Assembly (NCBI GenBank): GCA_018268105.1 | Contig: JAFDXG010000042.1 | Location: 1 to 45,547 of the forward strand | Length of the DNA stretch: 45,547 bases | Direction: 5' to 3' | Source: Bacteroidota bacterium | GTDB lineage: Bacteria > Bacteroidota > Bacteroidia > Chitinophagales > Chitinophagaceae | Shown: positions 1 to 8,154 of the stretch, piece after piece | Position numbering within the stretch: position 1 is the stretch's first letter | Layout of the letters: each line of letters starts with the position of its first letter | Notes under the pieces: generated by a model | The model's input: only the letters and a program-made list of their open reading frames with translations | What the model was told of the DNA's origin: nothing | The model's database searches: none | Position numbers and translations under genes: made by a program

Positions 1-156
1 CATGTGGAACAAATAAAAAGATTTGAATTACTACCCCGTGAATGGACAATAGAATCTGGTGAAATTACTCCTAAAATGAGCCTCAAACGGAAAGTGATTA
101 TGGAAAAATACAGAGATGCGGTAGAGAGGATATACAACGACGAAACGAGAGCATAG
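1..156 (+). CDS. Long-chain acyl-CoA synthetase, C-terminal end (partial)
   Basis: The first 51 codons of the window read in frame 1 to a TAG and are the tail of a gene that begins upstream. The peptide contains the segment KRFELLPREWTIESGEITP followed by KRKVIMEKY, the usual C-terminal signature of FadD15-type AMP-forming acyl-CoA ligases; the lysine in the TPKMSLKRK stretch is in the region that contributes the catalytic lysine in this superfamily. The enzyme would activate fatty acids to acyl-CoA at the inner membrane. The ATP-binding motifs lie outside the window, so the substrate class cannot be refined. Recognition of this short tail is fairly firm. Confidence 0.8.
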   Translation, partial: HVEQIKRFELLPREWTIESGEITPKMSLKRKVIMEKYRDAVERIYNDETRA

Positions 157-344
157 TGAAATGTCACCAAATAAAGTGCGCTACACAGTAATATTGCACT
201 ATTTACATTTTTTATTGAAGCAACCATACACGTTAGAACAATACCTGGACAAGACTAAGATTTGCACAAATGATAATATTAACACTGTTGAAACTAAACA
301 GGGTCATTCTTGCGTTATTGCCGCAATCCAAAATTTTATTCTCT

Positions 345-1325
345 ATGAAACATGTAAACAGATTCGTATTAATTACTGCTACTGTATTTTCAATTTTTTC
401 CTGTAAAAAAGATAACAGTGGTTCAGGTGATCAAATTACCCCTCCTGCTTCAAAGGATTTTGCCGCTATCAGGGGACATGCTTTAGATACCCGTATCCAA
501 AAATTCAAAGTAAGTACAGATGCCCCTATTGAAATTACTTCTTCCAACGGAACCCGTGTAAATATTGTTCCCGGGTCACTAAAAATTAAAGGCGCTCCTG
601 TTACCGGGGAAATTAACATTGAATTTTTAGAGCTTTACAAAGCAGGCGATATGCTGGTTACCAATAAAAGAACCATGGGAGAAAATGGAGATGGTAAACG
701 CTCAATGATCATTTCCGGAGGCTCATTTTATTTAAATGCATTTCAAAATGGCATTGAATTAGACAGAGGAGCAATAATAAATATGCTTGTACCCGGAGAC
801 CTTACCGGAGGTGCAGACAATGAGATGACTTTATGGGATGGCGGGCTTGATGAGGATGGAAACCTCACCTGGACCCCTGTTGAAGCCGGTACCGGTGATG
901 GTCAAAACAAGAACAGGATATTTGTAGAGGGAAAATCTTATTACGCACAATTTTCAAATTTTGGGTGGACCAATATTGATAAATTCTACAGTGACCCAAG
1001 AGAAAAAACAATTCTTTGGGTAAAAGCTCCCGCAGGGTTTGATGGAAAGAACTCGGCTGTTTATCTCAAATACAAGGGAGAACCTAATGCTTTGGCTTCT
1101 TTAGATGTATTTGATGCCGATAAACAATTGTTTTCAGAACATTACGGGCAAATACCAATTGGTATAGAGTGCCATTTAATTTTTGTTACAGAAAGTAATA
1201 ATAACTGGAGGGTTGCCGTAAAATCAGTAACTATTGAAAAAGATAAAATTTATGAATTTAATATCAGCGATACACAGGTAGTTACCGAATCCGCAATGGT
1301 TGAGATGGTAAACAACCTGCCGTAG
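345..1325 (+). CDS. Exported lipoprotein of unknown function
   Basis: 326 residues from the ATG at 345. An upstream in-frame ATG at 270 is less likely because the signal peptide begins exactly at the second one: basic start MKHVNR, hydrophobic stretch, and lipobox IFSC with Cys20, followed by KKDNSG, an acidic/basic tether typical of Bacteroidota surface lipoproteins. The mature part is rich in beta-strand-like sequence. Residues about 50-130 resemble a recurring Bacteroidota extracellular module (a strand beginning GTRVNIVPGSLK, then GGSFYLNAFQNG), but I cannot name the family. It stands alone and converges with a small minus-strand pair across a shared hairpin terminator. Function unknown; location at the cell envelope is inferred from the lipobox. 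Confidence 0.75.
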   Translation: MKHVNRFVLITATVFSIFSCKKDNSGSGDQITPPASKDFAAIRGHALDTRIQKFKVSTDAPIEITSSNGTRVNIVPGSLKIKGAPVTGEINIEFLELYKAGDMLVTNKRTMGENGDGKRSMIISGGSFYLNAFQNGIELDRGAIINMLVPGDLTGGADNEMTLWDGGLDEDGNLTWTPVEAGTGDGQNKNRIFVEGKSYYAQFSNFGWTNIDKFYSDPREKTILWVKAPAGFDGKNSAVYLKYKGEPNALASLDVFDADKQLFSEHYGQIPIGIECHLIFVTESNNNWRVAVKSVTIEKDKIYEFNISDTQVVTESAMVEMVNNLP

Positions 1326-1383
1326 AGAATACATTATTTTTGCACCTGCAACTTTTTTGAAAGCAGGTATTTTGCATAATGAA

Positions 1384-1420
1384 ATAAAGAGGTATGACTT
1401 TCATGCCTCTTTATTTTTTG
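1384..1420. terminator. Bidirectional intrinsic terminator
   Basis: A 14-base stem (1384-1397 with 1401-1414, one G-T wobble) closes a 3-base loop and is followed by a T-rich run on the plus strand and preceded by A-rich sequence. It lies between the convergent lipoprotein gene and the minus-strand gene ending at 1453, so it can end transcription from both sides. Confidence 0.75.
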
Positions 1421-1452
1421 CTTTGACTTATAATTGAAATAGGGAAACGAAA

Positions 1453-1806
1453 TCAATACCTCTTATCCAGGTATTTGTGTATTCGTTTTAGCTGGTTATC
1501 AACTAATGGATATTCACTTCTTTCTTCAACCCTTTCTTTAACAACTTTAAAAAACAGGTCCTCCATAGCAAAATAAAAGCGCTCTGCAAAAAAGTTGAGC
1601 GGTAATTCTATTGCCAATAATATGGAACTTTGAAAATTCTCAAATCCTTTGATGGAATCACTAAACTCCTCAAAATCTTCCTGGCTGTGCCAAATGCTAT
1701 CGTAATATGAATATTGTTCTGCTACTAATATCTGAATTACATAGCCGGAATAATTATAAAATGTTTTAAAATCAAATACATATAACCGGGGTTCCAGATC
1801 AAACAC
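1453..1806 (-). CDS. C-terminal half of a split WapI-like immunity protein (or separate small gene)
   Basis: 117 residues read from a GTG at 1804-1806. The start VFDLEPRLYVFDFK resembles the mid-domain strand of WapI-family immunity proteins (a FxEP motif following the helix that ends the upstream ORF). It is in the same reading frame as the ORF at 1822-2076, separated by a TGA (1822-1824) and five codons. An AAGGAG Shine-Dalgarno-like sequence lies seven bases before the GTG, unusual for Bacteroidota, so independent translation is possible. The remainder is acidic and aromatic-rich with no catalytic motif. Either the ancestral gene has been broken by one nonsense mutation, or two polypeptides are made. 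Family assignment is by pattern memory only. Confidence 0.5.
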   Translation of the reverse strand: MFDLEPRLYVFDFKTFYNYSGYVIQILVAEQYSYYDSIWHSQEDFEEFSDSIKGFENFQSSILLAIELPLNFFAERFYFAMEDLFFKVVKERVEERSEYPLVDNQLKRIHKYLDKRY

Positions 1807-1821
1807 TATCCTGCTCCTTGT

Positions 1822-2076
1822 TCATAAAGAATTAAAATATTTATCGTAATCGCCAACATGAGGAAGCAGATCAGCAACAGCAGCAATTGTAAATGCCAGT
1901 TCATTTAGGTCATAAATGGCTGCCGAGAATTCAAGACTTTCATCGCCGGCCTTAATATTCACATCCAGCCAGCCATATTCTAAATCAGGAAACGAAATTT
2001 CAAATGGTATCTTCTGTGAAAATATATTCTTTTCCAGCTTACGAAACTTGACCATATCCATTATATCCAGTACCAT
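1822..2076 (-). CDS. N-terminal half of a split WapI-like immunity protein
   Basis: 84 residues from the ATG at 2074-2076; later in-frame ATG codons (residues 6 and 8) are possible starts. The segment DLEYGWLDVNIKAGDESLEF followed by DLNELAFTIAAVADLL matches the arrangement of WapI-type immunity proteins: a short WLxV strand, a strand pair, then a helix rich in leucine. The protein ends abruptly at TGA where the family would continue into the FxEP strand that opens the next ORF in the same frame. No toxin gene is nearby, so if it is an immunity gene it is an orphan. No clear promoter was recognised upstream. Confidence 0.5.
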   Translation of the reverse strand: MVLDIMDMVKFRKLEKNIFSQKIPFEISFPDLEYGWLDVNIKAGDESLEFSAAIYDLNELAFTIAAVADLLPHVGDYDKYFNSL

Positions 2077-2192
2077 ATTTGACCATCTAAATTTGCTTAA
2101 ACTAATTAATCATTATCACTTTAATATAAATATATCACAAAATTGGCTGATTACCAGCAGCTTAATTTTCATTTCTTTTTTATAGTCAATAT

Positions 2193-2351
2193 GTGTTGAC
2201 TTTGTCAAAAGGATTTCATATAGCATGCAATGATATTAATGCAGCTAAGCGGTTTGTAGTATACTCGGGTAGTGATACCTTCTCTATGGGTGGCGGAATA
2301 ACAGCGATATCCTTGTATGATCTGATGCGTGAAATTGGTCAGATGGAGTGA
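2193..2351 (+). pseudogene. C-terminal remnant of an AAA_14/DUF4143-family ATPase
   Basis: In the frame ending at TGA 2349-2351 the peptide LSKGFHIACNDINAAKRFVV runs on into YSGSDTFSMGGGITAISLYD and a final LMREIGQME. This is the ordinary C-terminus of the ATP-binding proteins with an N-terminal AAA_14 domain and a C-terminal DUF4143 domain: xKGFxxACxDIxAxxxFVVYxG, then a short strand and a terminal helix. No ATPase domain or start codon precedes it; the sequence upstream belongs to the opposite-strand gene. It is therefore a scrap of about 52 codons from an approximately 400-residue protein, left by deletion. Confidence 0.65.
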
Positions 2352-2398
2352 TCTCGCTGCTCGCAGCAAACCCCATCTCTCTACCCCAACGCTACAGC

Positions 2399-4642
2399 TT
2401 AGTCTTCTTTGCCAATATGTTCCAGTTCGTGCATAAAAGTTTTACCCCAGTCATCAATATCGTAATGATTCACTACATCAAAGAGCCGCTCCATACGTAG
2501 CTTCTTTTCCGTATCATCCATCATTAAAGCCTGTTCCAACCCATGCACCAGGTCTTTGATATCGTAGGGGTTTGTTCGGATGGCATAAGGCAGTTCCACC
2601 GATACCCCTGCAAACTCAGACACGATCAGTGTTCCATGACTGTTTCCCGTCAGCCCCTGCACAGCTATGTATTCTTTTGCCACCAGGTTCAGCCCATCGC
2701 GCAGTGGAGTGATCCAGGCTATATCAGCCACAGCATAATATGTAATAACTTCTTCAAAAGGTACCGAACGGAAGAAGAAGCGGATAGGTACCCAATCCAG
2801 TCGGGCATACTTACCATTAATCTTCCCGATTGCCTGCTCCAGTTCTGCAAGTACTTTATCATATATTTTCATTCCCGATGCAGGCGGCGTGCAGATATTG
2901 ATCAACTCCACCTTGCCATGGAATTCGGGATGTTGTTCAAGGAAAGACTGATAAGCATAAATTTTTTCAAGAGGTCCTTTTACATAGTCAAGCCGCTCTA
3001 CAGAGAGTATTATTTTTTTCCCCTTAACCTGTTCCTTTAAATCTGTTATCTTTTGTTGTGTTGAAGGCCGCCCATATATATTCCGGATATTAGTCATGTT
3101 CACCCCGACAGGATGAGCGCCTAATCGCACTATTCTACCGGCCGCTTCAATTTCACGGGTCATTTTATCTATCCCCAGTGCACAGCTATAGGTTAAAAAA
3201 CGTTCGGCGCAGGATTGCATAGAACGGATTTTTACCGGTGTGTGACTTTTCAGTACATCTACAAAATTTTCTACGTAGCGGGGTATATGAAACCCTATAT
3301 AGTCGCATTGCAGCATGCTGCCTATGATCTCTCTTCTCCAGGGAATAATATTAAATATATCGGCAGGAGGAAAAGAAGTGTGATGAAAAAAGCCAATCTT
3401 AACATCAGGTCTCAATTGCCTCAATATACCCGGCACCATCCAAAGGTTGTATTCATGTATCCAAACGGTAGCGCCTCTGTCTGCTTCTGCTGCTGCCTTC
3501 TCCGCAAATAAACGATTCACTTTTACGTATTGTTCCCAATGGTCGTGATTGAATTTTACCTTGTCGGCAAAAGAAAAAATTATCGGCCAAAAAGCTTCTT
3601 TGGAAAATAATTTATAAAAAACTTCTATTTCTTTTTTGGTAAGCAAAACAGGCGATGCAATTAGATTGGCATATTTCGCTTCATCAATATACCTGCCTGT
3701 ATGCCTGATGTTTTTCTTATCCCTTACTTCTTCCCAGGCAATCCACGATCCTGTACGGCCATTATTAAAAAAACCAAGCAATGAAGGAAGAATACCATTT
3801 GGGCTTTTAGGTGTTACTTTTTCTTCGCGGCCATTTATTTCTTTTATCTCATAAGGAAACCGGTGATAGAGTAGCAATAACTGAGTATCGCCTGACCCAT
3901 CATGAGGCAAAGAATTTGTATCGGTTTTTAAATAGTTTTGGAACTCCAAGAAATGTTTCATTGACTCCAGTATGCCTCCGGCTCCTTTAGCTTTGGCTTG
4001 TAATACGTGATCCATTCCTTTGGTGTATTCTACTAATCCCTGCTCCGCATCACCTACCACAACAGCTTTATACCGGGTATCATACAGGGAACTGTCATTA
4101 AGCGTATCTCCGGCCACTAATATTTCGTCAACCGGAAAATTTTTTAGTTCGGCAAGCTTCGTAAGTGTAGAGCCTTTATTTACATCTTTGGGTAGAATAT
4201 CTAAAAATTTGCCTGCAGACATCAGCACATCCAGTCCCATTTCATCTGCTGCTTTTTTTACAGCTTCAATATCGGTGGTCTCATCAAAAAAATAAGAACA
4301 TCGCCGCTCCTGTGATACTTCCTGTAACTTCAACCCTTTGATTTTTTTCAATTTCTTTTTAATAAGAAACATCCCGGGCCAACGACTTTCAATTTCAGCC
4401 TGAAGCGGTTGAATTGGTTCAAGTGATTTGCCGTCAAGCACGGTGGCGCCTACATCGCAAATAATATAGTCAGGATTGGGAATTACCGGGTTGGATAAAA
4501 GCGGCATCACACTTTCTACACCTCTGCCGGTTACAAACAAGAGGCTGATTTTCTTTTCTTCGCGAATGAGCCGGTATAGTTTTAAACGGTCTGATTGTTT
4601 GCCTCCCAAAAATGTTCCGTCAAGATCTGTTGCTAATAGCAT
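2399..4642 (-). CDS. Bifunctional glucosylglycerol-phosphate synthase/phosphatase
   Basis: 747 residues with two enzymes in one chain. Residues 1-240 form a HAD-IIB (sucrose-phosphatase-like) phosphatase: motif I DLDGT with nucleophile Asp6 and Asp8, motif II VTGRG, lysine motif KGSTL and motif IV GDTLND. Residues about 255-747 form a GT20 glycosyltransferase; YHRFPYE, HEYNLWMVPGILR and GFFHHTSFPPADIF follow the glucosylglycerol-phosphate synthase pattern rather than the OtsA pattern (HDYHL, HIPFP). It would join ADP-glucose to glycerol-3-phosphate and then remove the phosphate to give glucosylglycerol, a compatible solute, in the cytoplasm. The fused order phosphatase-then-synthase is known in some bacteria. 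Trehalose-6-phosphate synthesis is the main alternative. It is monocistronic with a promoter-like site at 4832-4863. Confidence 0.75.
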   Translation of the reverse strand: MLLATDLDGTFLGGKQSDRLKLYRLIREEKKISLLFVTGRGVESVMPLLSNPVIPNPDYIICDVGATVLDGKSLEPIQPLQAEIESRWPGMFLIKKKLKKIKGLKLQEVSQERRCSYFFDETTDIEAVKKAADEMGLDVLMSAGKFLDILPKDVNKGSTLTKLAELKNFPVDEILVAGDTLNDSSLYDTRYKAVVVGDAEQGLVEYTKGMDHVLQAKAKGAGGILESMKHFLEFQNYLKTDTNSLPHDGSGDTQLLLLYHRFPYEIKEINGREEKVTPKSPNGILPSLLGFFNNGRTGSWIAWEEVRDKKNIRHTGRYIDEAKYANLIASPVLLTKKEIEVFYKLFSKEAFWPIIFSFADKVKFNHDHWEQYVKVNRLFAEKAAAEADRGATVWIHEYNLWMVPGILRQLRPDVKIGFFHHTSFPPADIFNIIPWRREIIGSMLQCDYIGFHIPRYVENFVDVLKSHTPVKIRSMQSCAERFLTYSCALGIDKMTREIEAAGRIVRLGAHPVGVNMTNIRNIYGRPSTQQKITDLKEQVKGKKIILSVERLDYVKGPLEKIYAYQSFLEQHPEFHGKVELINICTPPASGMKIYDKVLAELEQAIGKINGKYARLDWVPIRFFFRSVPFEEVITYYAVADIAWITPLRDGLNLVAKEYIAVQGLTGNSHGTLIVSEFAGVSVELPYAIRTNPYDIKDLVHGLEQALMMDDTEKKLRMERLFDVVNHYDIDDWGKTFMHELEHIGKED

Positions 4643-4831
4643 AGTATGAATTCATTTCCACCCTGCATTGGGCATTTAAAAAATAGTCATCCTGTTGTAT
4701 AACAGGAAACAGTTTTCTGATATGTTGTTAATTGTTTCCGCCCGATAGTGAGCGAAGAATAATATTTAATATAAGGTAGCAACACCTGAAATGGTGTGGA
4801 TAAAATAGATTATTTAATCTGTTGTATGCTG

Positions 4832-4863
4832 CAAAATTAAATCAATCTGTCGATAGAGGCAAA
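4832..4863 (-). promoter_or_regulatory. Bacteroidota-type promoter for the GT20/HAD gene
   Basis: On the minus strand TTTG (4860-4863) is followed after 20 bases by TAATTTTG (4832-4839), matching the sigma-ABfr consensus TTTG-N19-TAnnTTTG. It would give a leader of about 180 bases before the start at 4642. Apart from this site, the 4643-4980 gap holds no gene I can support. Confidence 0.5.
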
Positions 4864-4980
4864 CCTAATATCACCGATGGTTAACAGTATTCCTGATATT
4901 TGAGCTGGTATTTGTCGGTATCCTGTTAATGGTTTGTGCTTTATGTTGTATGTATGAAAAATTTACAATAAGGTATGCAG

Positions 4981-5401
4981 TTAATTTGCTGTGTCTTTGA
5001 GCCCTGCAATTCTCAACTGATTTAGTACCTCAAACTCATCTTGTTTAGGATTCTTTTTATTCAAAACCATTTCTTTAAAAGCTACCACTGCTTGTTCCTG
5101 ATTGAGATCTATTATATCTGTTAGAAAGTCGTCTGCTGTTTTGGCATTTAAACTAAATGACTGTAAATATTCTTCCGGAAAGTCTTTGATATTATTAGTT
5201 ACAATAAGATTAGCATTTGTTTGCTTCTGCTTCTGAAACCCCTTTATCTATCATTACTTTCTTCCATTCTTCAAATATATGTTCGCTCCATTTGGGAGTA
5301 TATAGGTCATAATAAGCAAACCAAAATAAAATATCTCTGATAATTACCGGATAGACAACATTGGTATCTAAGACAGTTGTAAATCGAACACTATGAATCA
5401 T
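4981..5401 (-). pseudogene. PIN-domain toxin, inactivated by internal deletion with frameshift
   Basis: The start (ATG 5399-5401) gives MIHSVRFTTVLDTNVVYP, with the first conserved acidic residue of PIN ribonucleases, and runs to GVSEAEANKC and a stop at 5210-5212. The next frame then resumes without a start as TNANLIVTNNIKDFPEEYL and reads on to TAA at 4981-4983, the normal PIN C-terminal half including the last acidic position. About 40 residues between the two halves, containing the central acidic residue, are missing. The short sequence AAACAAATG at the joint belongs to both reading frames, compatible with deletion between short direct repeats. The 11-base overlap with the antitoxin gene upstream is preserved. 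It should not produce active toxin. Confidence 0.8.
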
Positions 5402-5846
5402 ACAAGCCGGTTTCTTCGTCTGAATTCATAATATCAATGATGTTTTGTTTCTGTTGCTCCTTCATTTGTTTTCTATACCTCATCATATCATCAAATTTGA
5501 TTCTTCTATGTTTTCCAACTTTAGTAAATGGTATCTTACCATCTTCAAGCAGCTTCACTAAATGAGGTCTTGAGCACCCGAGGATTTCAGCAGCAGCCTG
5601 AGTAGTTACTTCAGTTGCAATTGGGACAAGAGATATTAATTTTCCCTGTCCCATGCCTTTTAGAATATCTCCAAGAAGCTTTAAAGCACTTAAAGGAATT
5701 TTGATTTTTTCACCTGTTTCTTCAATTTCAATTTCCGGTTGCTCAGAATGAAGTTGCTCTATTACTGATGCTAAAGTGTCGTAAGATTCACTTGCAGTCT
5801 TTTGGTCAAGCTTTGAGGGTTTTCTTATATGTTCTAATGCTTTCAC
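5391..5846 (-). CDS. Helix-turn-helix (excisionase-type) antitoxin of a PIN toxin pair
   Basis: 151 residues. The N-terminal 70 residues are charged and helical; residues about 80-130 form an excisionase-type winged helix: TTQAAAEILGCSRPHLVKLL, then GKIPFTKVGKHRRIKFDD. This is the usual DNA-binding antitoxin found directly before PIN-domain toxins of the type with an 11-base gene overlap, exactly as here. It would repress its own promoter and sequester the toxin. Since the toxin gene is broken, this looks like a surviving orphan antitoxin. The gene itself shows no disruption. I found no full-consensus promoter in the A/T-rich sequence upstream (5847-5950). Confidence 0.8.
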   Translation of the reverse strand: MKALEHIRKPSKLDQKTASESYDTLASVIEQLHSEQPEIEIEETGEKIKIPLSALKLLGDILKGMGQGKLISLVPIATEVTTQAAAEILGCSRPHLVKLLEDGKIPFTKVGKHRRIKFDDMMRYRKQMKEQQKQNIIDIMNSDEETGLYDS

Positions 5847-6056
5847 GCTAAGTATATTTTAATTTTTATTCCAAAATAAACGAAACAGACGAAATAATCA
5901 AAACAAAAGAAATAAGATCTCTTCATTTTAACAATGTAGCTAAATAAATAATATCTGTACAATTGATTATCAAAGTGTCTCTTTAAAACAAACATTTTGA
6001 AATTGAAGGCGGTTCTTTATGTTTCTTGATCTATTAAACCGTTTTTTGTGTAATAA

Positions 6057-6085
6057 TTGCTAACATATCGTTACTCTTATCTTTG
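6057..6085 (+). promoter_or_regulatory. Promoter of obgE
   Basis: TTG (6057-6059) and TATCTTTG (6078-6085) are 18 bases apart, matching the Bacteroidota TTG-N19-TAnnTTTG promoter. Transcription would begin near 6092, only about seven bases before the ATG at 6099. This excludes the upstream in-frame ATG at 6057. Confidence 0.65.
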
Positions 6086-6098
6086 CGCAAATCAGGAT

Positions 6099-7094
6099 AT
6101 GGAAAAATCGAATTTTGTTGACCAGATCAGGATATTTTGCAAAAGCGGGCATGGTGGTGCGGGCAGCAAGCATTTTATGCGAACTAAATACAATCCGCAG
6201 GCAGGCCCGGATGGTGGTGATGGTGGTCGTGGCGGGCATATTATTTTAAAAGGCAATAAAAATTTGTGGACATTGCTCCATCTTCGTTATTATAAAAATG
6301 TGTTAGCCGAAAATGGAGAAGGTGGATCGGGGAACAATTGCACTGGTAAAAATGGAAAAGACATAATAATAGAAGTACCGTTGGGTACCATTGCTATAGA
6401 TGAAGCCACAGGAATAAAAGAAGCTGAAATATTAAAAGACGGCGAAGAAGTTGTATGGATTAAAGGAGGTCGGGGCGGATTGGGGAATGCCAATTTTGCC
6501 ACAGCTACCAACCAGGCGCCGGAATATGCACAACCTGGTGAGCCCGGCGAAGAGGCTTTGAAAATATTGGAACTGAAAGTTCTGGCAGATGTAGGATTGG
6601 TAGGTTTTCCTAATGCCGGAAAATCTACATTATTGTCAGTATTAACTGCTGCAAAACCTAAAATTGCCGATTATGCCTTTACAACGATTAACCCCAATCT
6701 CGGCATAGTAAATTATCGCAATGATAAAAGTTTTTGTATTGCAGATCTGCCGGGTATTATAGAAGGCGCTGCCGAAGGTAAAGGGCTGGGACATCGTTTC
6801 CTGCGTCATATAGAGCGAAACCCGGTGTTGTTGTTTTTAATACCGGCCGACAGTGCTGATCATGCAAAAGAGTTTAATATTCTTGTAAAAGAACTGGAAC
6901 AATATAATCCTGAGTTGTTGCATAAAGATTTTGTAATTGCTATCAGCAAAAGTGATATGCTCGATGCAGAACTTAAATCGGCAATTGAAAAAGAACTACC
7001 GGAAGCCGTACCCCATTTATTTATCTCCTCCATTACCCAAAATGGGCTTTTAGAATTAAAAGATACTTTATGGAATATCTTAAACAAACAGTAA
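6099..7094 (+). CDS. obgE: Obg-family GTPase ObgE/CgtA
   Basis: 331 residues from the ATG at 6099, chosen because the promoter -7 element overlaps the longer reading. Residues 1-158 are the glycine-rich Obg fold ([34 protein letters not shown]). The G domain follows: G1 GFPNAGKST near residue 169, G2 [11 protein letters not shown]3 [10 protein letters not shown]4 SKSD and G5 SSI. The family associates with the 50S subunit and acts in ribosome maturation and stress responses. The G4 motif is SKSD rather than NKxD, a variant I believe common in Bacteroidota. There is no C-terminal extension, as usual in this phylum. The gene is monocistronic and ends before a terminator at 7191. Confidence 0.95.
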   Translation: MEKSNFVDQIRIFCKSGHGGAGSKHFMRTKYNPQAGPDGGDGGRGGHIILKGNKNLWTLLHLRYYKNVLAENGEGGSGNNCTGKNGKDIIIEVPLGTIAIDEATGIKEAEILKDGEEVVWIKGGRGGLGNANFATATNQAPEYAQPGEPGEEALKILELKVLADVGLVGFPNAGKSTLLSVLTAAKPKIADYAFTTINPNLGIVNYRNDKSFCIADLPGIIEGAAEGKGLGHRFLRHIERNPVLLFLIPADSADHAKEFNILVKELEQYNPELLHKDFVIAISKSDMLDAELKSAIEKELPEAVPHLFISSITQNGLLELKDTLWNILNKQ

Positions 7095-7190
7095 GCTCAA
7101 TCAGGATTTTTTAAGAGAAAGTTTTGTAATATTACCGGTGAGAAATTATTTTCAATTTTGTCTAATCTTCGATTGCTTGCCATAATTGGT

Positions 7191-7224
7191 AAAAAACGTT
7201 GTTCATCTGAACGACGTTTTTTTA
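7191..7224 (+). terminator. Intrinsic terminator after obgE
   Basis: A 13-base stem, AAAAACGTTGTTC against GAACGACGTTTTT (one G-T pair), with a 4-base loop and a run of seven T residues. It lies about 100 bases after the obgE stop. Confidence 0.75.
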
Positions 7225-7299
7225 TGGAATAGCCGGCTTCATTTCCTAACTTTATAAATGTTGGATTTTCCCTGTTTGTCATCATCGAAAACTTCAGTT

Positions 7300-8019
7300 A
7301 TGTCTGCATTGCCATGGCGTAAAGGTATTGTAACCCGAATTACGGAAGAAGCGCCTCAAACGCGCCGGTATTGGATTGAAGTAAGTGATACCGATAATTT
7401 TGATTTTAAGCCGGGTCAGTTTGTAACCCTTGATCTGCCTATTAGCGATAAGCCGGCCAAAAGGTGGCGTAGCTACTCTATTGCATCCTGGCCGGATGGC
7501 TCTAATGTATTTGAACTTGTAATTGTATTGCTGGAAGGTGGTGCAGGAACTACCTATATTTTTAACGAAGTGAATGTAGGATATGAATTTACTTTCAGAG
7601 GGGCGTTGGGTGTATTTACCTTGCCTGACACAATTGACAAGGAGCTGTTTTTTATATGCACCGGCACAGGTATTGCTCCATTTAGGAGTATGGTGCAGTA
7701 TATCAACCTGCACAATATCCCACACAAAAATATATACCTGATTTTTGGTTGCAGGCAGAAATGCAACCTGTTGTACTATGATGAAATGAGGGAACTTACT
7801 GTTAAAGTCCCCCTGTTGCACTATATCCCCACACTCTCCCGTGAAGAATGGGAAGGCAAGACGGGGTATGTTCACTCCATATATGAAGATATTATACACA
7901 CCAAACCAGAGGCTTTATTTTTTTTATGTGGCTGGAAAAATATGATTGATGAAGCCAAACAAAGAATTACTGCTATTGGGTATGATAGAAAGTCCATACA
8001 CCAGGAATTGTATGGGTAG
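7300..8019 (+). CDS. Ferredoxin-NADP reductase-like FAD/NAD(P)H oxidoreductase
   Basis: 239 residues from the ATG at 7300 (an in-frame ATG at 7258 gives a non-conserved extension and lies close to a promoter-like TAACTTTA). The FAD-binding barrel spans about residues 5-100, with the RxYS flavin motif at 57-60 (RSYSIAS) and GGAGTTYIF for the phosphate. The nucleotide domain has CTGTGIAPFRSM and ends with CGWKNMIDEA, the CGxxxM motif. There is no iron-sulfur domain. Such proteins pass electrons between NAD(P)H and ferredoxin or flavodoxin, or serve as reductase of oxygenases; the partner cannot be read from the neighbours. It is cytoplasmic and apparently monocistronic. Confidence 0.85.
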   Translation: MSALPWRKGIVTRITEEAPQTRRYWIEVSDTDNFDFKPGQFVTLDLPISDKPAKRWRSYSIASWPDGSNVFELVIVLLEGGAGTTYIFNEVNVGYEFTFRGALGVFTLPDTIDKELFFICTGTGIAPFRSMVQYINLHNIPHKNIYLIFGCRQKCNLLYYDEMRELTVKVPLLHYIPTLSREEWEGKTGYVHSIYEDIIHTKPEALFFLCGWKNMIDEAKQRITAIGYDRKSIHQELYG

Positions 8020-8154
8020 CCGGAGAATTGGTTTTGAGTTTCAGGTTTCGGGTTTCATGTTTAGGAGGCCGCCATTCCCTAATCAAATCCTTACCTTAGC
8101 GCACCAACGCTGTTGATGGACTGTCGGCAACGCTTGCGCTTCCAAACTTATATC

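Noticed and set aside
2361..2398. GCTGCTCGCAGC hairpin between the ATPase scrap and the GT20 gene
   Set aside because: Short stem without a T-run on either strand; not convincing as a terminator or attachment site.
1..6056. Genomic island or prophage bounded by attachment sites
   Set aside because: The gene content looks mobile, but no integrase, tRNA, direct repeats or transposase was found.
7294..7899. 201-codon ORF on the minus strand over the reductase gene
   Set aside because: Shadow of a well-supported flavin reductase whose motifs are all on the plus strand.
8030..8080. GTTTC-rich direct repeats before the amidohydrolase gene
   Set aside because: Short, imperfect and typical of slippage-prone intergenic sequence; not a CRISPR or transposon end.
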